Assembly: GCF_024298845.1 (NCBI RefSeq)
Contig: NZ_CP101156.1
Coordinates: 1,736,001 to 1,800,000, forward strand
Length of the DNA stretch: 64,000 nt
Direction: 5' to 3'
DNA from: Natronosalvus amylolyticus
Lineage (GTDB): Archaea > Halobacteriota > Halobacteria > Halobacteriales > Natrialbaceae
Below, in pieces: positions 8,031 to 14,758 of this stretch. Each line of letters opens with the position of its first letter. Within the stretch, counting starts at the first letter, position 1. A program made the translations under genes and the position numbers. Under the pieces are notes generated by a model, which was given only the letters and a program-made list of their open reading frames with translations, did no database searches and was not told the DNA's origin.

Positions 8031-8280
8031 ACGCTTGCAAGCCATCTTAGCCCGGTTGAGTTCAAATACGTTACGACTCTCGAGACACCGTGTGTATCTC
8101 TATCGCGTGACACGGTGAGTGTCGAGACAGAGGTTTGGAAAGCATACCAATACAGTATGGGAAATAAAGTATATACTACATACTGCATAGCAAAACAGCC
8201 GATCGTGCACAACGCAAAAATAGTCGGCTCAATCGTGACCGAGGGGCTTTTGACGCCCCCTCGAGTACATCGACCAACGC

Positions 8281-8736
8281 GTGGCCATCACCGACAAAAT
8301 CTACGTCAAAAACCATCGGCAACTCAGCTCCCAGCTGGAGACCAATATCCCAAAGGGGGCGTTCAAAGGTGCCACTCTCGACGTCCTCTTTCAGGGGCAA
8401 GGGCTCGAGAAGCTCGACGATGCGACTCGAGAGCGGGTACTCGATTTCGCGACAGACTTTCTCGACTGTGACTGTCAGGACAATCCCTACTGTGGCTGCC
8501 CGGAACGCAAGTTCATGAAATACCTGCTCGAGTTGCGCGCACAGGGGCTCGGCCCCGAGGCGATCGTCGACGTCATGAGCGACGACTACATGGTGTACGC
8601 CTACACCGGCGACGTCCTCTCGTTTCTCGACAGCGGCGTCCGGACGCTCGAGGCTGCAGAAGGGCTAGCGCGCGTCGATGGGAACCCGGAGGCTGCAGAC
8701 GAAATTCGGCAGGTCAAACGAGAGCTGTCCCGGTGA
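8281..8736 (+). CDS. DUF5814-like haloarchaeal protein
   Basis: 151 aa from a GTG start; a TATA-like CTTTTGA lies about 30 bp upstream within a hairpin (8240-8263), consistent with leaderless GTG initiation. The protein begins with ITDKIYVKNHRQLSSQL and has a cysteine cluster CDCQDNPYCGCPE near residues 62-74 that could bind a metal. From memory this matches DUF5814, a domain also found attached to haloarchaeal DEAD/DEAH helicases; here it stands alone, with no helicase next to it. The function is unknown. The nearby ssDNA-binding operon hints at nucleic-acid work, but this is weak. Confidence 0.75.
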   Translation: MAITDKIYVKNHRQLSSQLETNIPKGAFKGATLDVLFQGQGLEKLDDATRERVLDFATDFLDCDCQDNPYCGCPERKFMKYLLELRAQGLGPEAIVDVMSDDYMVYAYTGDVLSFLDSGVRTLEAAEGLARVDGNPEAADEIRQVKRELSR

Positions 8737-8773
8737 CAGCCGGGCTCGTATAACAGACTATAAAGTGGGCCAG

Positions 8774-9181
8774 TCACCGGACCGTCGACGACCCGTTTGC
8801 CTCGTCGAGGTCGTCGAGCAACAACACTTCCTCCTCTTCTGCATCGAGTCGGTCTCGAAGGTCATTCACGTAGGATTTGTGTTCCTCGAGCTGTTCGCGC
8901 AGGTGCTCGGACTCGAGTTCGAGCCGTTCGTGTTCGCGAACGAAACTCTTTGGAACCTCCACAGTCGGCGGGAACGACGGTTCGTCGTCGTCGTCATCGC
9001 TCCGTCGCTCGAGTTCGTCTTCGGGTACCACAGCCACCTGGCCGTCGTGTTCGACCAGCAAATCGACGTAATCACGGAAGACGGCGGACAACGAGATATC
9101 GCGTTCCTCGGCGATCTCCTGTAACGCGGTGAATGCGTCCTCGTTCACCCGGAACGAGATCGTCTTGTTCTTGTTGCCCAT
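8774..9181 (-). CDS. Ribbon-helix-helix protein with acidic linker and coiled coil
   Basis: 135 aa. Residues 1-45 (KTISFRVNEDAFTALQEIA, ISLSAVFRDYVDLLVEH) form a CopG/MetJ-type ribbon-helix-helix DNA-binding fold. A poly-Asp stretch (RRSDDDDDEPSFPP) links it to a predicted coiled coil at about 85-125 (REHERLELESEHLREQLEEH), which likely drives oligomerisation. An unusually good Shine-Dalgarno, AAAGGAGG (plus 9187-9194), lies 5 nt before the ATG, so this gene is probably leadered. The target is unknown; autoregulation is typical of such proteins. It lies next to, and in the same direction as, the rpa operon. Confidence 0.8.
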   Translation of the reverse strand: MGNKNKTISFRVNEDAFTALQEIAEERDISLSAVFRDYVDLLVEHDGQVAVVPEDELERRSDDDDDEPSFPPTVEVPKSFVREHERLELESEHLREQLEEHKSYVNDLRDRLDAEEEEVLLLDDLDEANGSSTVR

Positions 9182-9318
9182 GCTATCCTCCTTTCTGTAG
9201 CCAGGCCACTTAATGATTCGTCAGACGGGGACACGGCCAGTATGGGTCCGGCTGTCCGTTCGAAATCGACCATCGCGAAAAAACGGGAGCGGTAAATCGC
9301 AGTCGACAGGAAGACGTA

Positions 9319-9945
9319 TCAGGCCGACGCTTCGAGTTCTTCGAGACTCTCGAGGGCAGCGATCACGTCACGACGGTAGTTTTCGACTGGCGAGTCATAG
9401 CGCTCGAGGGCCATCTGAGCGTACTCGTTGGACGGCACCGTCGACCCGCTCTCAGGCGCTTCTTGCTCGGCTTCGAACTCCGCGAACGCTTCGATGCGCT
9501 CGAGGGTGCGCTCGGCAGTTTCGACGACCCAGCGGTCGCGGGTGGCTTCGTCGACGACGGCGATGGATTCCGGTCGGACGGAGACGTTGATCGTGCCGTC
9601 ATCTGTCTCGTAGGTTCGTGGCTTGCCGACGATGGCGACGTACGCCGGCGGTTCCGTGTCACGGAGGACGGCCGCCGCTTCGGGCTGGTACTGCCCGGCG
9701 TAGACGAAGAACGTCCCCGTCGGGTCGACGACGCGGCCGCGCCAGTACTCGCTGTCCTCGCCGACGTCTTCGGTTTCGGTCAGCGTCCCGACGAAGAACA
9801 CACGATTAGCCCGGTCGCCCGTGGGCATGAGCGCATAGTTTGGCGCGCGTTCGTCGTCGGACTCTTTGAAGGCGTACGTGGAATCGTTGAATTCGGATGC
9901 GAAGACGCGTTTAGCGACTTCACGGGTGAGTTGGGTCTGAGACAT
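9319..9945 (-). CDS. rpap: RPA-associated protein
   Basis: 208 aa protein of the COG3390 type that is co-encoded with and binds archaeal RPA. It starts MSQTQLTREVAKRVFASEFN; the OB-fold region with RANRVFFVGTLTE and WRGRVVDPTGTFFVYAGQYQ spans about 40-125. The C-terminal third is helical and acidic. Its ATG directly follows the TAA of rpa with no gap, so the two are translationally linked. In Haloferax, RPA3 and its associated protein form such a two-gene operon and loss affects DNA repair; a two-gene layout with an RPA of about 310 aa fits the RPA3 set best. Confidence 0.88.
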   Translation of the reverse strand: MSQTQLTREVAKRVFASEFNDSTYAFKESDDERAPNYALMPTGDRANRVFFVGTLTETEDVGEDSEYWRGRVVDPTGTFFVYAGQYQPEAAAVLRDTEPPAYVAIVGKPRTYETDDGTINVSVRPESIAVVDEATRDRWVVETAERTLERIEAFAEFEAEQEAPESGSTVPSNEYAQMALERYDSPVENYRRDVIAALESLEELEASA

Positions 9946-10875
9946 TTACATCGACCTCGCTTTGATCAGCAGCGATTCAGCATCGACCGATCCGTCGAGT
10001 TCCTCGACGTCGTCAGCCAGTACGTAGCGGCCGAACGTCGGTCCCTCGATACGGTAGTAGGTGCCGACGATTCGATCGCGGATTTCGTCGGCGACGACCG
10101 TCGTGTCGAGTGCGTCCATCGCCATCTCCTTGGCCTCCTCGAGGCTGATCCCGGTCAGGGATTCGGTCGACTCGGCGTCGAAAATAACCTCGTGAGCGTC
10201 GATGCCGTCGTCGACGACACCTTTGATTCGGAGGTCGAACTCGCCTTCGACCTCACCGTGGTCGGGACAGCGACCGTTCTGGAGAACGTAGGTACAGCCC
10301 TCCTCGGGACAGCGTTTGATCAGGCCGCTCCCGCTCTGCATGTCCACGAGTGCGCCCTCGATCTCGCTGGTGTCGTCGCCGACTTCGATCTCCTCGTCGA
10401 GTTCCTCGACGACCGTCGTCGAGTTGAGTTTGACCGAGTACCGGCCCTGGTACTCGTCAGTGACGACGTTGCGGAGGTCGTAGACGCCGCCTTCCTCGAG
10501 ACTCGGGAGGTCGGATTTGGCCCATTTGGTAAACTTGATCGTGCCCGTGGGGTCACCCAGAAGGCCGACCTGGGCGACGGAGTCGCTGCGGGGCTCCCAG
10601 AGTTCGATGACCTTGGCGCGGAGGTCGATCCACTCTTCTGGTTCGTCGACGTCCTCGATCTGGGCGCGTTCGCTCGAGCCACTCGAGATATCTTCGCGCT
10701 CGAGGCCGGCCTCGTCGAGGTAGTGCGTCGTGACGGAACGGCGCGCCTCGTCCATCGGCACTTTGTACTCGTCGACGAGGGTGCTGAGTCGCTCCTCGAC
10801 GTCTTCGACGGTGACGTCGATGTGGTCTGAAAACTGCTCGTGTATGTCTGCTGCGTGTTGGGGTACGTCGCTCAT
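9946..10875 (-). CDS. rpa: Replication factor A, single-strand DNA-binding protein
   Basis: 309 aa from ATG 10875 (MSDVPQHAADIHEQFSDHID), preceded by a strong Shine-Dalgarno GAGGAGGC (plus 10884-10891) 8 nt away. Binds and protects single-stranded DNA in replication and repair. An N-terminal helical segment (1-60) is followed by OB folds (IDLRAKVIELWEP..., then FDLRIKGVVDDG...) and a zinc-finger motif, CPEEGCTYVLQNGRCPDHG, near the middle. The length and the partner gene suggest the RPA3 class of Haloferax. TATA-like TTTAAATACT is at 10932-10941; the roughly 35-nt leader contains a micro-ORF. Confidence 0.9.
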   Translation of the reverse strand: MSDVPQHAADIHEQFSDHIDVTVEDVEERLSTLVDEYKVPMDEARRSVTTHYLDEAGLEREDISSGSSERAQIEDVDEPEEWIDLRAKVIELWEPRSDSVAQVGLLGDPTGTIKFTKWAKSDLPSLEEGGVYDLRNVVTDEYQGRYSVKLNSTTVVEELDEEIEVGDDTSEIEGALVDMQSGSGLIKRCPEEGCTYVLQNGRCPDHGEVEGEFDLRIKGVVDDGIDAHEVIFDAESTESLTGISLEEAKEMAMDALDTTVVADEIRDRIVGTYYRIEGPTFGRYVLADDVEELDGSVDAESLLIKARSM

Positions 10876-10879
10876 CGGA

Positions 10880-10912
10880 TCACGCCTCCTCTTGTGTATC
10901 CATGGGAGGCAT
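10880..10912 (-). CDS. 10-codon leader micro-ORF of the rpa operon
   Basis: Reads MPPMDTQEEA then TGA. The ATG at 10912 lies about 27 bp from the centre of the TATA element (10932-10941), i.e. at the predicted transcription start, so it would be a leaderless start. Its last sense codons, GAG GAG GCG, are the Shine-Dalgarno of the rpa ATG, which follows the TGA by 4 nt. This arrangement suggests termination-reinitiation or attenuation control of RPA. The peptide itself need not matter. Alternatively transcription begins a little downstream and the micro-ORF is not translated. Confidence 0.45.
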   Translation of the reverse strand: MPPMDTQEEA

Positions 10913-11043
10913 ACCGGTGTTCGCGCCCAATAGTATTTAAACTGCCGCCACCGGAGCGAAAGTGGACATGTGGAGAGGTGCGAGTCGCTCAAGGGGTGTT
11001 ATAGCACGCGTTGGGACAGCCAGTTCGTCGAGATCATCTCCGA

Positions 11044-11451
11044 TCAGCACGTGCTTCCCCCGAACTCCATCCCTCCACGATCTTCACTCGACCAGATGGT
11101 GAACTGGAACGTATTCGTCGCTCGATCACTCTCAGAGCAGGTGATTTCGTACCTGTCTTCGTACTCCCGACCGTCGATCTCGATCCGGGCATCGACGGCG
11201 TCTCCATTGGATACGTTCTCGAGCACCTGTAGCGACAACCCGGCCGCGTCTTCGTCTGGTTCTCGTGCAGGGATATCGACGAAGCCATCCAGCACGACGG
11301 CACTGTCATGTCGAAGCGTGACGTCTGCGGTGAACCGCTCCGCCCTGAAATTGACGATCTCGAACGTCACTGGCGCAGATTCCGCCAATATCGAGAGACA
11401 GCCGCTCGTCACGATGAGTCCAAGCGTACCGAAAAGGGCACGTCTTTTCAT
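11044..11451 (-). CDS. Secreted lipoprotein of unknown function
   Basis: 135 aa. MKRRALFGTLGLIVTSGCLS is a signal peptide with a lipobox (TSGC, Cys at residue 18), so the mature protein should be lipid-anchored outside the cell. The rest is a beta-rich domain (VTFEIVNFRAERFTADVTL, GLSLQVLENVSNGDAV, DRYEITCSE) similar in style to many haloarchaeal extracellular beta-sandwich proteins; two cysteines (about 106 and 135) could pair. It is a single gene. A precise inverted repeat overlaps its TATA and start site (11458-11479), suggesting tight regulation. No family is recognised. Confidence 0.72.
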   Translation of the reverse strand: MKRRALFGTLGLIVTSGCLSILAESAPVTFEIVNFRAERFTADVTLRHDSAVVLDGFVDIPAREPDEDAAGLSLQVLENVSNGDAVDARIEIDGREYEDRYEITCSESDRATNTFQFTIWSSEDRGGMEFGGSTC

Positions 11452-11457
11452 ATTCGG

Positions 11458-11479
11458 TATGACACATTACGCTGTCATA
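11458..11479. promoter_or_regulatory. Candidate operator TATGACA-N8-TGTCATA
   Basis: Perfect 7-bp arms TATGACA (11458-11464) and TGTCATA (11473-11479) with an 8-bp spacer, 6 bp upstream of the lipoprotein ATG and overlapping its TATA-like element on the minus strand. The arm spacing is that of a dimeric regulator binding one face of DNA, and the position predicts repression. The regulator is unknown. Confidence 0.5.
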
Positions 11480-11579
11480 ATATCTCTGATCGATAGTGCA
11501 CGTCGAACGGAAGACGACAGCACACCATCGGGAACTGGGCGACGGGCCTATGTGTCCCGCCCACGAACACCCACCGAGA

Positions 11580-11891
11580 ATGGCAGATCGGCGTCGACTC
11601 GAGCGCTTTATCCGCTCGAAAGTCAGGGAAGCAGGCACGCAGTACGAGTCAGTTCGTCGGTCGGCAGACGGCCAACTCGAGGAAGCCCGTGAGGCCTATC
11701 GAATGGCTCGGAACGCCAAAACCATCCCCACGGACGAGGCCGACCGGGCGAAGATCGTCTGTCGACGCTTTGCCGAAAAACGCGCCGCGAAACTCGACGA
11801 GGAGTATCGGCCAGCGTGTTACGAGGCCGACCATCCCGACTGTGAGGGCTGTGTCGAAGACATCTACGACGGGCGGATCGAAACCTGGTGA
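11580..11891 (+). CDS. Small haloarchaeal protein, DUF7091-like
   Basis: 103 aa from ATG 11580 (MADRRRLERFIRSK), the start expected for the family as I remember it. A charged helical N-terminal half (RSKVREAGTQYESVRR) leads to AKIVCRRFAEKRAAKLDEEYRPAC and a cysteine-bearing C-terminus, DHPDCEGCVEDIYDGRIETW, with C-X2-C. Such paired cysteines may hold a metal. Its stop overlaps the GTG start of the nucleotidyltransferase (GTGA), so the two are translationally coupled. Function is unknown. Confidence 0.72.
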   Translation: MADRRRLERFIRSKVREAGTQYESVRRSADGQLEEAREAYRMARNAKTIPTDEADRAKIVCRRFAEKRAAKLDEEYRPACYEADHPDCEGCVEDIYDGRIETW

Positions 11892-13039
11892 GCACCGTGG
11901 CGAACTCGAGCACGCCGCCGATACTCGCCTGTGTGCTGGCCGGGGGAACCGGGACGCGACTCTACCCCCTCAGCCGTCCCGATCGGCCGAAACAGTTTCT
12001 CGAGATAGGGGGCGACCGATCGCTACTCGAACGCACCCTCGAGCGTGCCGACCGAATCAGCGCGAAAACCTGGATGCTGACCAACGACGCGCTCGAGGAG
12101 CCGATTCGCGAACACGTCACAGACACCGATGCACGGGTGTTAGTCGAACCCGACGCGATGGGAACCGGTCCGGCACTGGTGTACGCCGCCTGGCGGCTTC
12201 ACGAGGAACGTGAGGGGAAGTCCCGCGAGGGCAGGGAGGCGGATGAAGCAGTCGATGGGGACGAGTCCGAAAATCGGACCGACGATCCACCTGTAATCGT
12301 CACCCTCCCCAGCGACCACCACGTCGAGGACGAGGCGGCGTTCGCCCAGACGCTCGAGCGAGCGGCCGCCGTCGCCGTCGACACCGAGAAACTCGTCACG
12401 CTGGGTGTCGAGCCCACGCGAGCGGCTACCGAGTTCGGCTACATCGTTCCCGAAAGCGGGATGGGTCGGGCTGAGCCCGAGGGCGATCTGGCGTACTCGA
12501 GCGTCCGTCGCTTCCGAGAGAAACCGAACCGCGAAGTCGCCCGCTCGTTGCTCGAGGACGGGGCCTACTGGAACGCCGGCGTCTTCGCGTGGACGCCCGA
12601 GGCGTTACTCGGGGCCGCCCGTGACTCGCCGCTCGCACCACTGATCGAGGCTCTCGAGGCCGGCGTCGACCCCCTCGAGGCGTTCGCGAAGGTCGATCCG
12701 ATCAGTATCGACGAGGGGGTCCTCGAGCGCGAGGACGACGTCGCCGTCGTCCCCCTCTCGGCCGGGTGGGCTGACCTCGGGACGTGGGACGCACTGGGCC
12801 GCCTCGAATCGCTGCAGATCGGCGATGGCAACGCCGCACTCGAGGGAGCGACGGTGACGGCCCGTGAAGCAACCGACAACGTGGTCGCCGCCCCGGGAAA
12901 ACACGTCTCGTTGCTGGGTGTCGACGATCTCGTCGTCGTGGCCGTCGACGACCACGTACTGGTCGTCCCGAGAACGGCAGCCAAAAGCGTTCGAGAACTC
13001 GTCGATGTATCTGAGACGGACGACGAAACCGAGGCCTGA
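11888..13039 (+). CDS. Mannose-1-phosphate guanylyltransferase-like sugar nucleotidyltransferase
   Basis: 383 aa from GTG 11888, overlapping the preceding stop. Makes NDP-sugars, most likely GDP-mannose, for surface glycans. The nucleotide-binding signature LAGGTGTRLYPLSRPDRPKQ is at about residues 16-35; EPDAMGTGPAL, LPSDHHVED (metal-binding Asp) and YWNAGVFAW are conserved ManC-type motifs; the C-terminal part (TDNVVAAPGKHVSLLGVDDL) resembles the left-handed beta-helix start of this family. An acidic insertion (EEREGKSREGREADEAVDG region) is typical of halophilic versions. Sugar specificity cannot be proved from sequence. Confidence 0.85.
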   Translation: MSTVANSSTPPILACVLAGGTGTRLYPLSRPDRPKQFLEIGGDRSLLERTLERADRISAKTWMLTNDALEEPIREHVTDTDARVLVEPDAMGTGPALVYAAWRLHEEREGKSREGREADEAVDGDESENRTDDPPVIVTLPSDHHVEDEAAFAQTLERAAAVAVDTEKLVTLGVEPTRAATEFGYIVPESGMGRAEPEGDLAYSSVRRFREKPNREVARSLLEDGAYWNAGVFAWTPEALLGAARDSPLAPLIEALEAGVDPLEAFAKVDPISIDEGVLEREDDVAVVPLSAGWADLGTWDALGRLESLQIGDGNAALEGATVTAREATDNVVAAPGKHVSLLGVDDLVVVAVDDHVLVVPRTAAKSVRELVDVSETDDETEA

Positions 13040-13170
13040 AGCAGTCTGTGATGGGTTGCGTATCGAAGACAATTTCGTCCAGAAACGCCGGATGTGAACC
13101 GAGCGACACAGCAACCAACATAAGCAAAGAGACGAAAAGACTATTGTGTCAAAGTTCCAATCTCTTGTGA

Positions 13171-13953
13171 ATGAAGGCAAAGAAGTGGTATTTGATAACG
13201 GCGATCTGTTGTGTACTTTCGCTGTGTCTATTCACCGGATTTCTGCTCTATCAGCCAGGTGATGAACTACCAGAACGACCACTGGTAGCGGAACATGAGT
13301 ACCCGTACGAGGTGACAGGGGCGTGGGGTGATGACAGCATGAGCACTTCATTTTATACTATTGCGGAAAACGAGACTCACGCCTATTCGATTACGAAAGT
13401 TCACCAAAGAGGGGAGGTGTACAAAAGTTATCAGGAAGGTGGTGTGAAATACACGATGATAGCTGGCCAACCAGAAGGAAAAGAAGATCTCTATGAAGAT
13501 TTAATCGAACGAAACAGTAACGAGCCGATTTACACCGAGTCTGATGACGAAGGGTGGGTTATCGTCAGAGTCGAAGAGAGTTACCCGGGTGACGTCGGTT
13601 CTGAGAACCTGGCGAATACGCTCGTTCAAAGCCTACAACTACCTGGTATCGAACGAGTCGGTACGAAGGGTGACGAGATCGTTGTCTACGAACCGGTCAA
13701 TCAATGGGCTGGCCAGTATCGATTTACGGACGCCGAAGGATCGATTGCCACTGATTCGGACTCCGATGTGGTTCGAGAAGCATCAGTGACCTACACGCAA
13801 ACAGAGGCAACGACGTACTTCGAGTATGTTACTGGAGACCGAGAAAAAAGGGCATACGAGTACGAATACACGCCAGATGCAGACGTCAATCTCGAAACAC
13901 CGACATGGGTAGAGGCTTGTATCTACGACGACGATTGCGAAGCCGTCCGGTAG
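13171..13953 (+). CDS. Orphan membrane-anchored extracellular protein, atypical composition
   Basis: 260 aa. One hydrophobic segment near residues 7-26 (WYLITAICCVLSLCLFTGF) after KAKK suggests an N-in signal anchor; the remainder is acidic, rich in Tyr, Thr and Glu, with beta-strand character and a final pair of cysteines (CIYDDDC). The DNA is clearly richer in A/T than its neighbours and nearly free of the CTCGAG so common around it. The 84-bp palindromic repeat begins 1 bp after its stop codon. These point to an acquired accessory gene. TATA-like GACTATTG lies about 30 bp upstream. No family is recognised. Confidence 0.7.
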   Translation: MKAKKWYLITAICCVLSLCLFTGFLLYQPGDELPERPLVAEHEYPYEVTGAWGDDSMSTSFYTIAENETHAYSITKVHQRGEVYKSYQEGGVKYTMIAGQPEGKEDLYEDLIERNSNEPIYTESDDEGWVIVRVEESYPGDVGSENLANTLVQSLQLPGIERVGTKGDEIVVYEPVNQWAGQYRFTDAEGSIATDSDSDVVREASVTYTQTEATTYFEYVTGDREKRAYEYEYTPDADVNLETPTWVEACIYDDDCEAVR

Positions 13954-13954
13954 C

Positions 13955-14038
13955 TATAGTAGCTATTGAAAGTCATGGCACACTCTATCGCAAGGCAGCG
14001 TCGCGATAGGTGTGTAAATCGTTTCAATGGCTGCTAAA
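13955..14038. repeat. 84-bp palindromic repeat, copy 2
   Basis: Same length as 5952-6035 and identical at 70 of 84 positions. Its ends, TATAGTAGCTATTGAA and TTCAATGGCTGCTAAA, pair with three mismatches, and the inner CTATCGC / GCGATAG pair is kept; the left terminal Tyr-like changes are partly compensated on the other arm (AGTGAA/TTCACT in copy 1, ATTGAA/TTCAAT here), suggesting selection on pairing. It starts 1 bp after the TAG of the preceding gene. Confidence 0.82.
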
Positions 14039-14109
14039 TTTTACCAGACCACAACCGAACACCAGACAGGGTACGACGCCCAGGTTATCGATCCCCGGGA
14101 GAGAGCAGG

Positions 14110-14658
14110 TTACACGTCAGACAGCCACTCGTCGTGGTGGGGATTCGAGCTATCGAATCGGACGTAGACTCGCTCGCCGAGGTGTGGAAACGCGTACGTG
14201 GCGAGGGATCCGGCCAAGACGGCGAGGAGAAGCGACAGGGCCGGAATACCGACCGCTCGAGCCAGCGCCGGTGCGGCAAAGACCACGACGGTGATAACCA
14301 GATTGTAGTACAAAATCCTGAGAACGACCAACCAGAGTGAGATCGACACCCAACCCCGAACGTCGGTGCCGAGCGGGATAATCCAGCCACCGCGGATGAC
14401 CGCCGCGACGGCAGTCATCGTTACCCAGAGGACCAGCGCCGTCGCTCCGACGCCGTAGGGACTCGCGTCCGGGAAAAATAACGCGAGCAACAGCGCTGGT
14501 AATCCGAAGATGGAGATGTCCGCGAAGACGGTGCTCGTGTCGTGGAGAAACCGACGCCACGGCGATTTCTTCGCTCGAGTGAGCGTGCCGTACCCGTACC
14601 AGGTCCGTCGTTCCTCCGAGTACGCCGGGCGGGTGTCACGCCCCGGTGCACGTTTCAT
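14110..14658 (-). CDS. Four-helix membrane protein of unknown function
   Basis: 182 aa. A basic, soluble N-terminus (MKRAPGRDTRPAYSEERRTW) precedes about four membrane segments: near 45-62 (VFADISIFGLPALLLALFF), 68-88, 104-128 and 133-155 (ALSLLLAVLAGSLATYAF). The C-terminal tail VYVRFDSSNPHHDEWLSDV is polar. I do not recognise a family beyond haloarchaeal hypothetical membrane proteins. It is convergent with the accessory gene at 13171 and separated from it by the 84-bp repeat, so the repeat lies between two converging 3' ends. Confidence 0.7.
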   Translation of the reverse strand: MKRAPGRDTRPAYSEERRTWYGYGTLTRAKKSPWRRFLHDTSTVFADISIFGLPALLLALFFPDASPYGVGATALVLWVTMTAVAAVIRGGWIIPLGTDVRGWVSISLWLVVLRILYYNLVITVVVFAAPALARAVGIPALSLLLAVLAGSLATYAFPHLGERVYVRFDSSNPHHDEWLSDV

Positions 14659-14758
14659 TGTCGGCCACTACGACGCGGAAGGGTAAAATTGCTGGCACGC
14701 TGGTGACGTTTGCCCCGATGGCACGCAGATGGCTGCGTTGAGAGGGATTCTTCCCCCT

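Noticed and set aside
8015-8212. 65-codon minus-strand frame over the tRNA-His promoter
   Set aside because: It overlaps the tRNA gene and AT-rich promoter DNA and has no recognisable feature.
9463-10830. 455-codon open frame on the plus strand opposite rpa and rpap
   Set aside because: It is antisense to two recognised genes; its hydrophobic Val/Leu/Phe-rich, Asp-rich composition is the usual shadow of acidic GC-rich genes, and it has no family motif.
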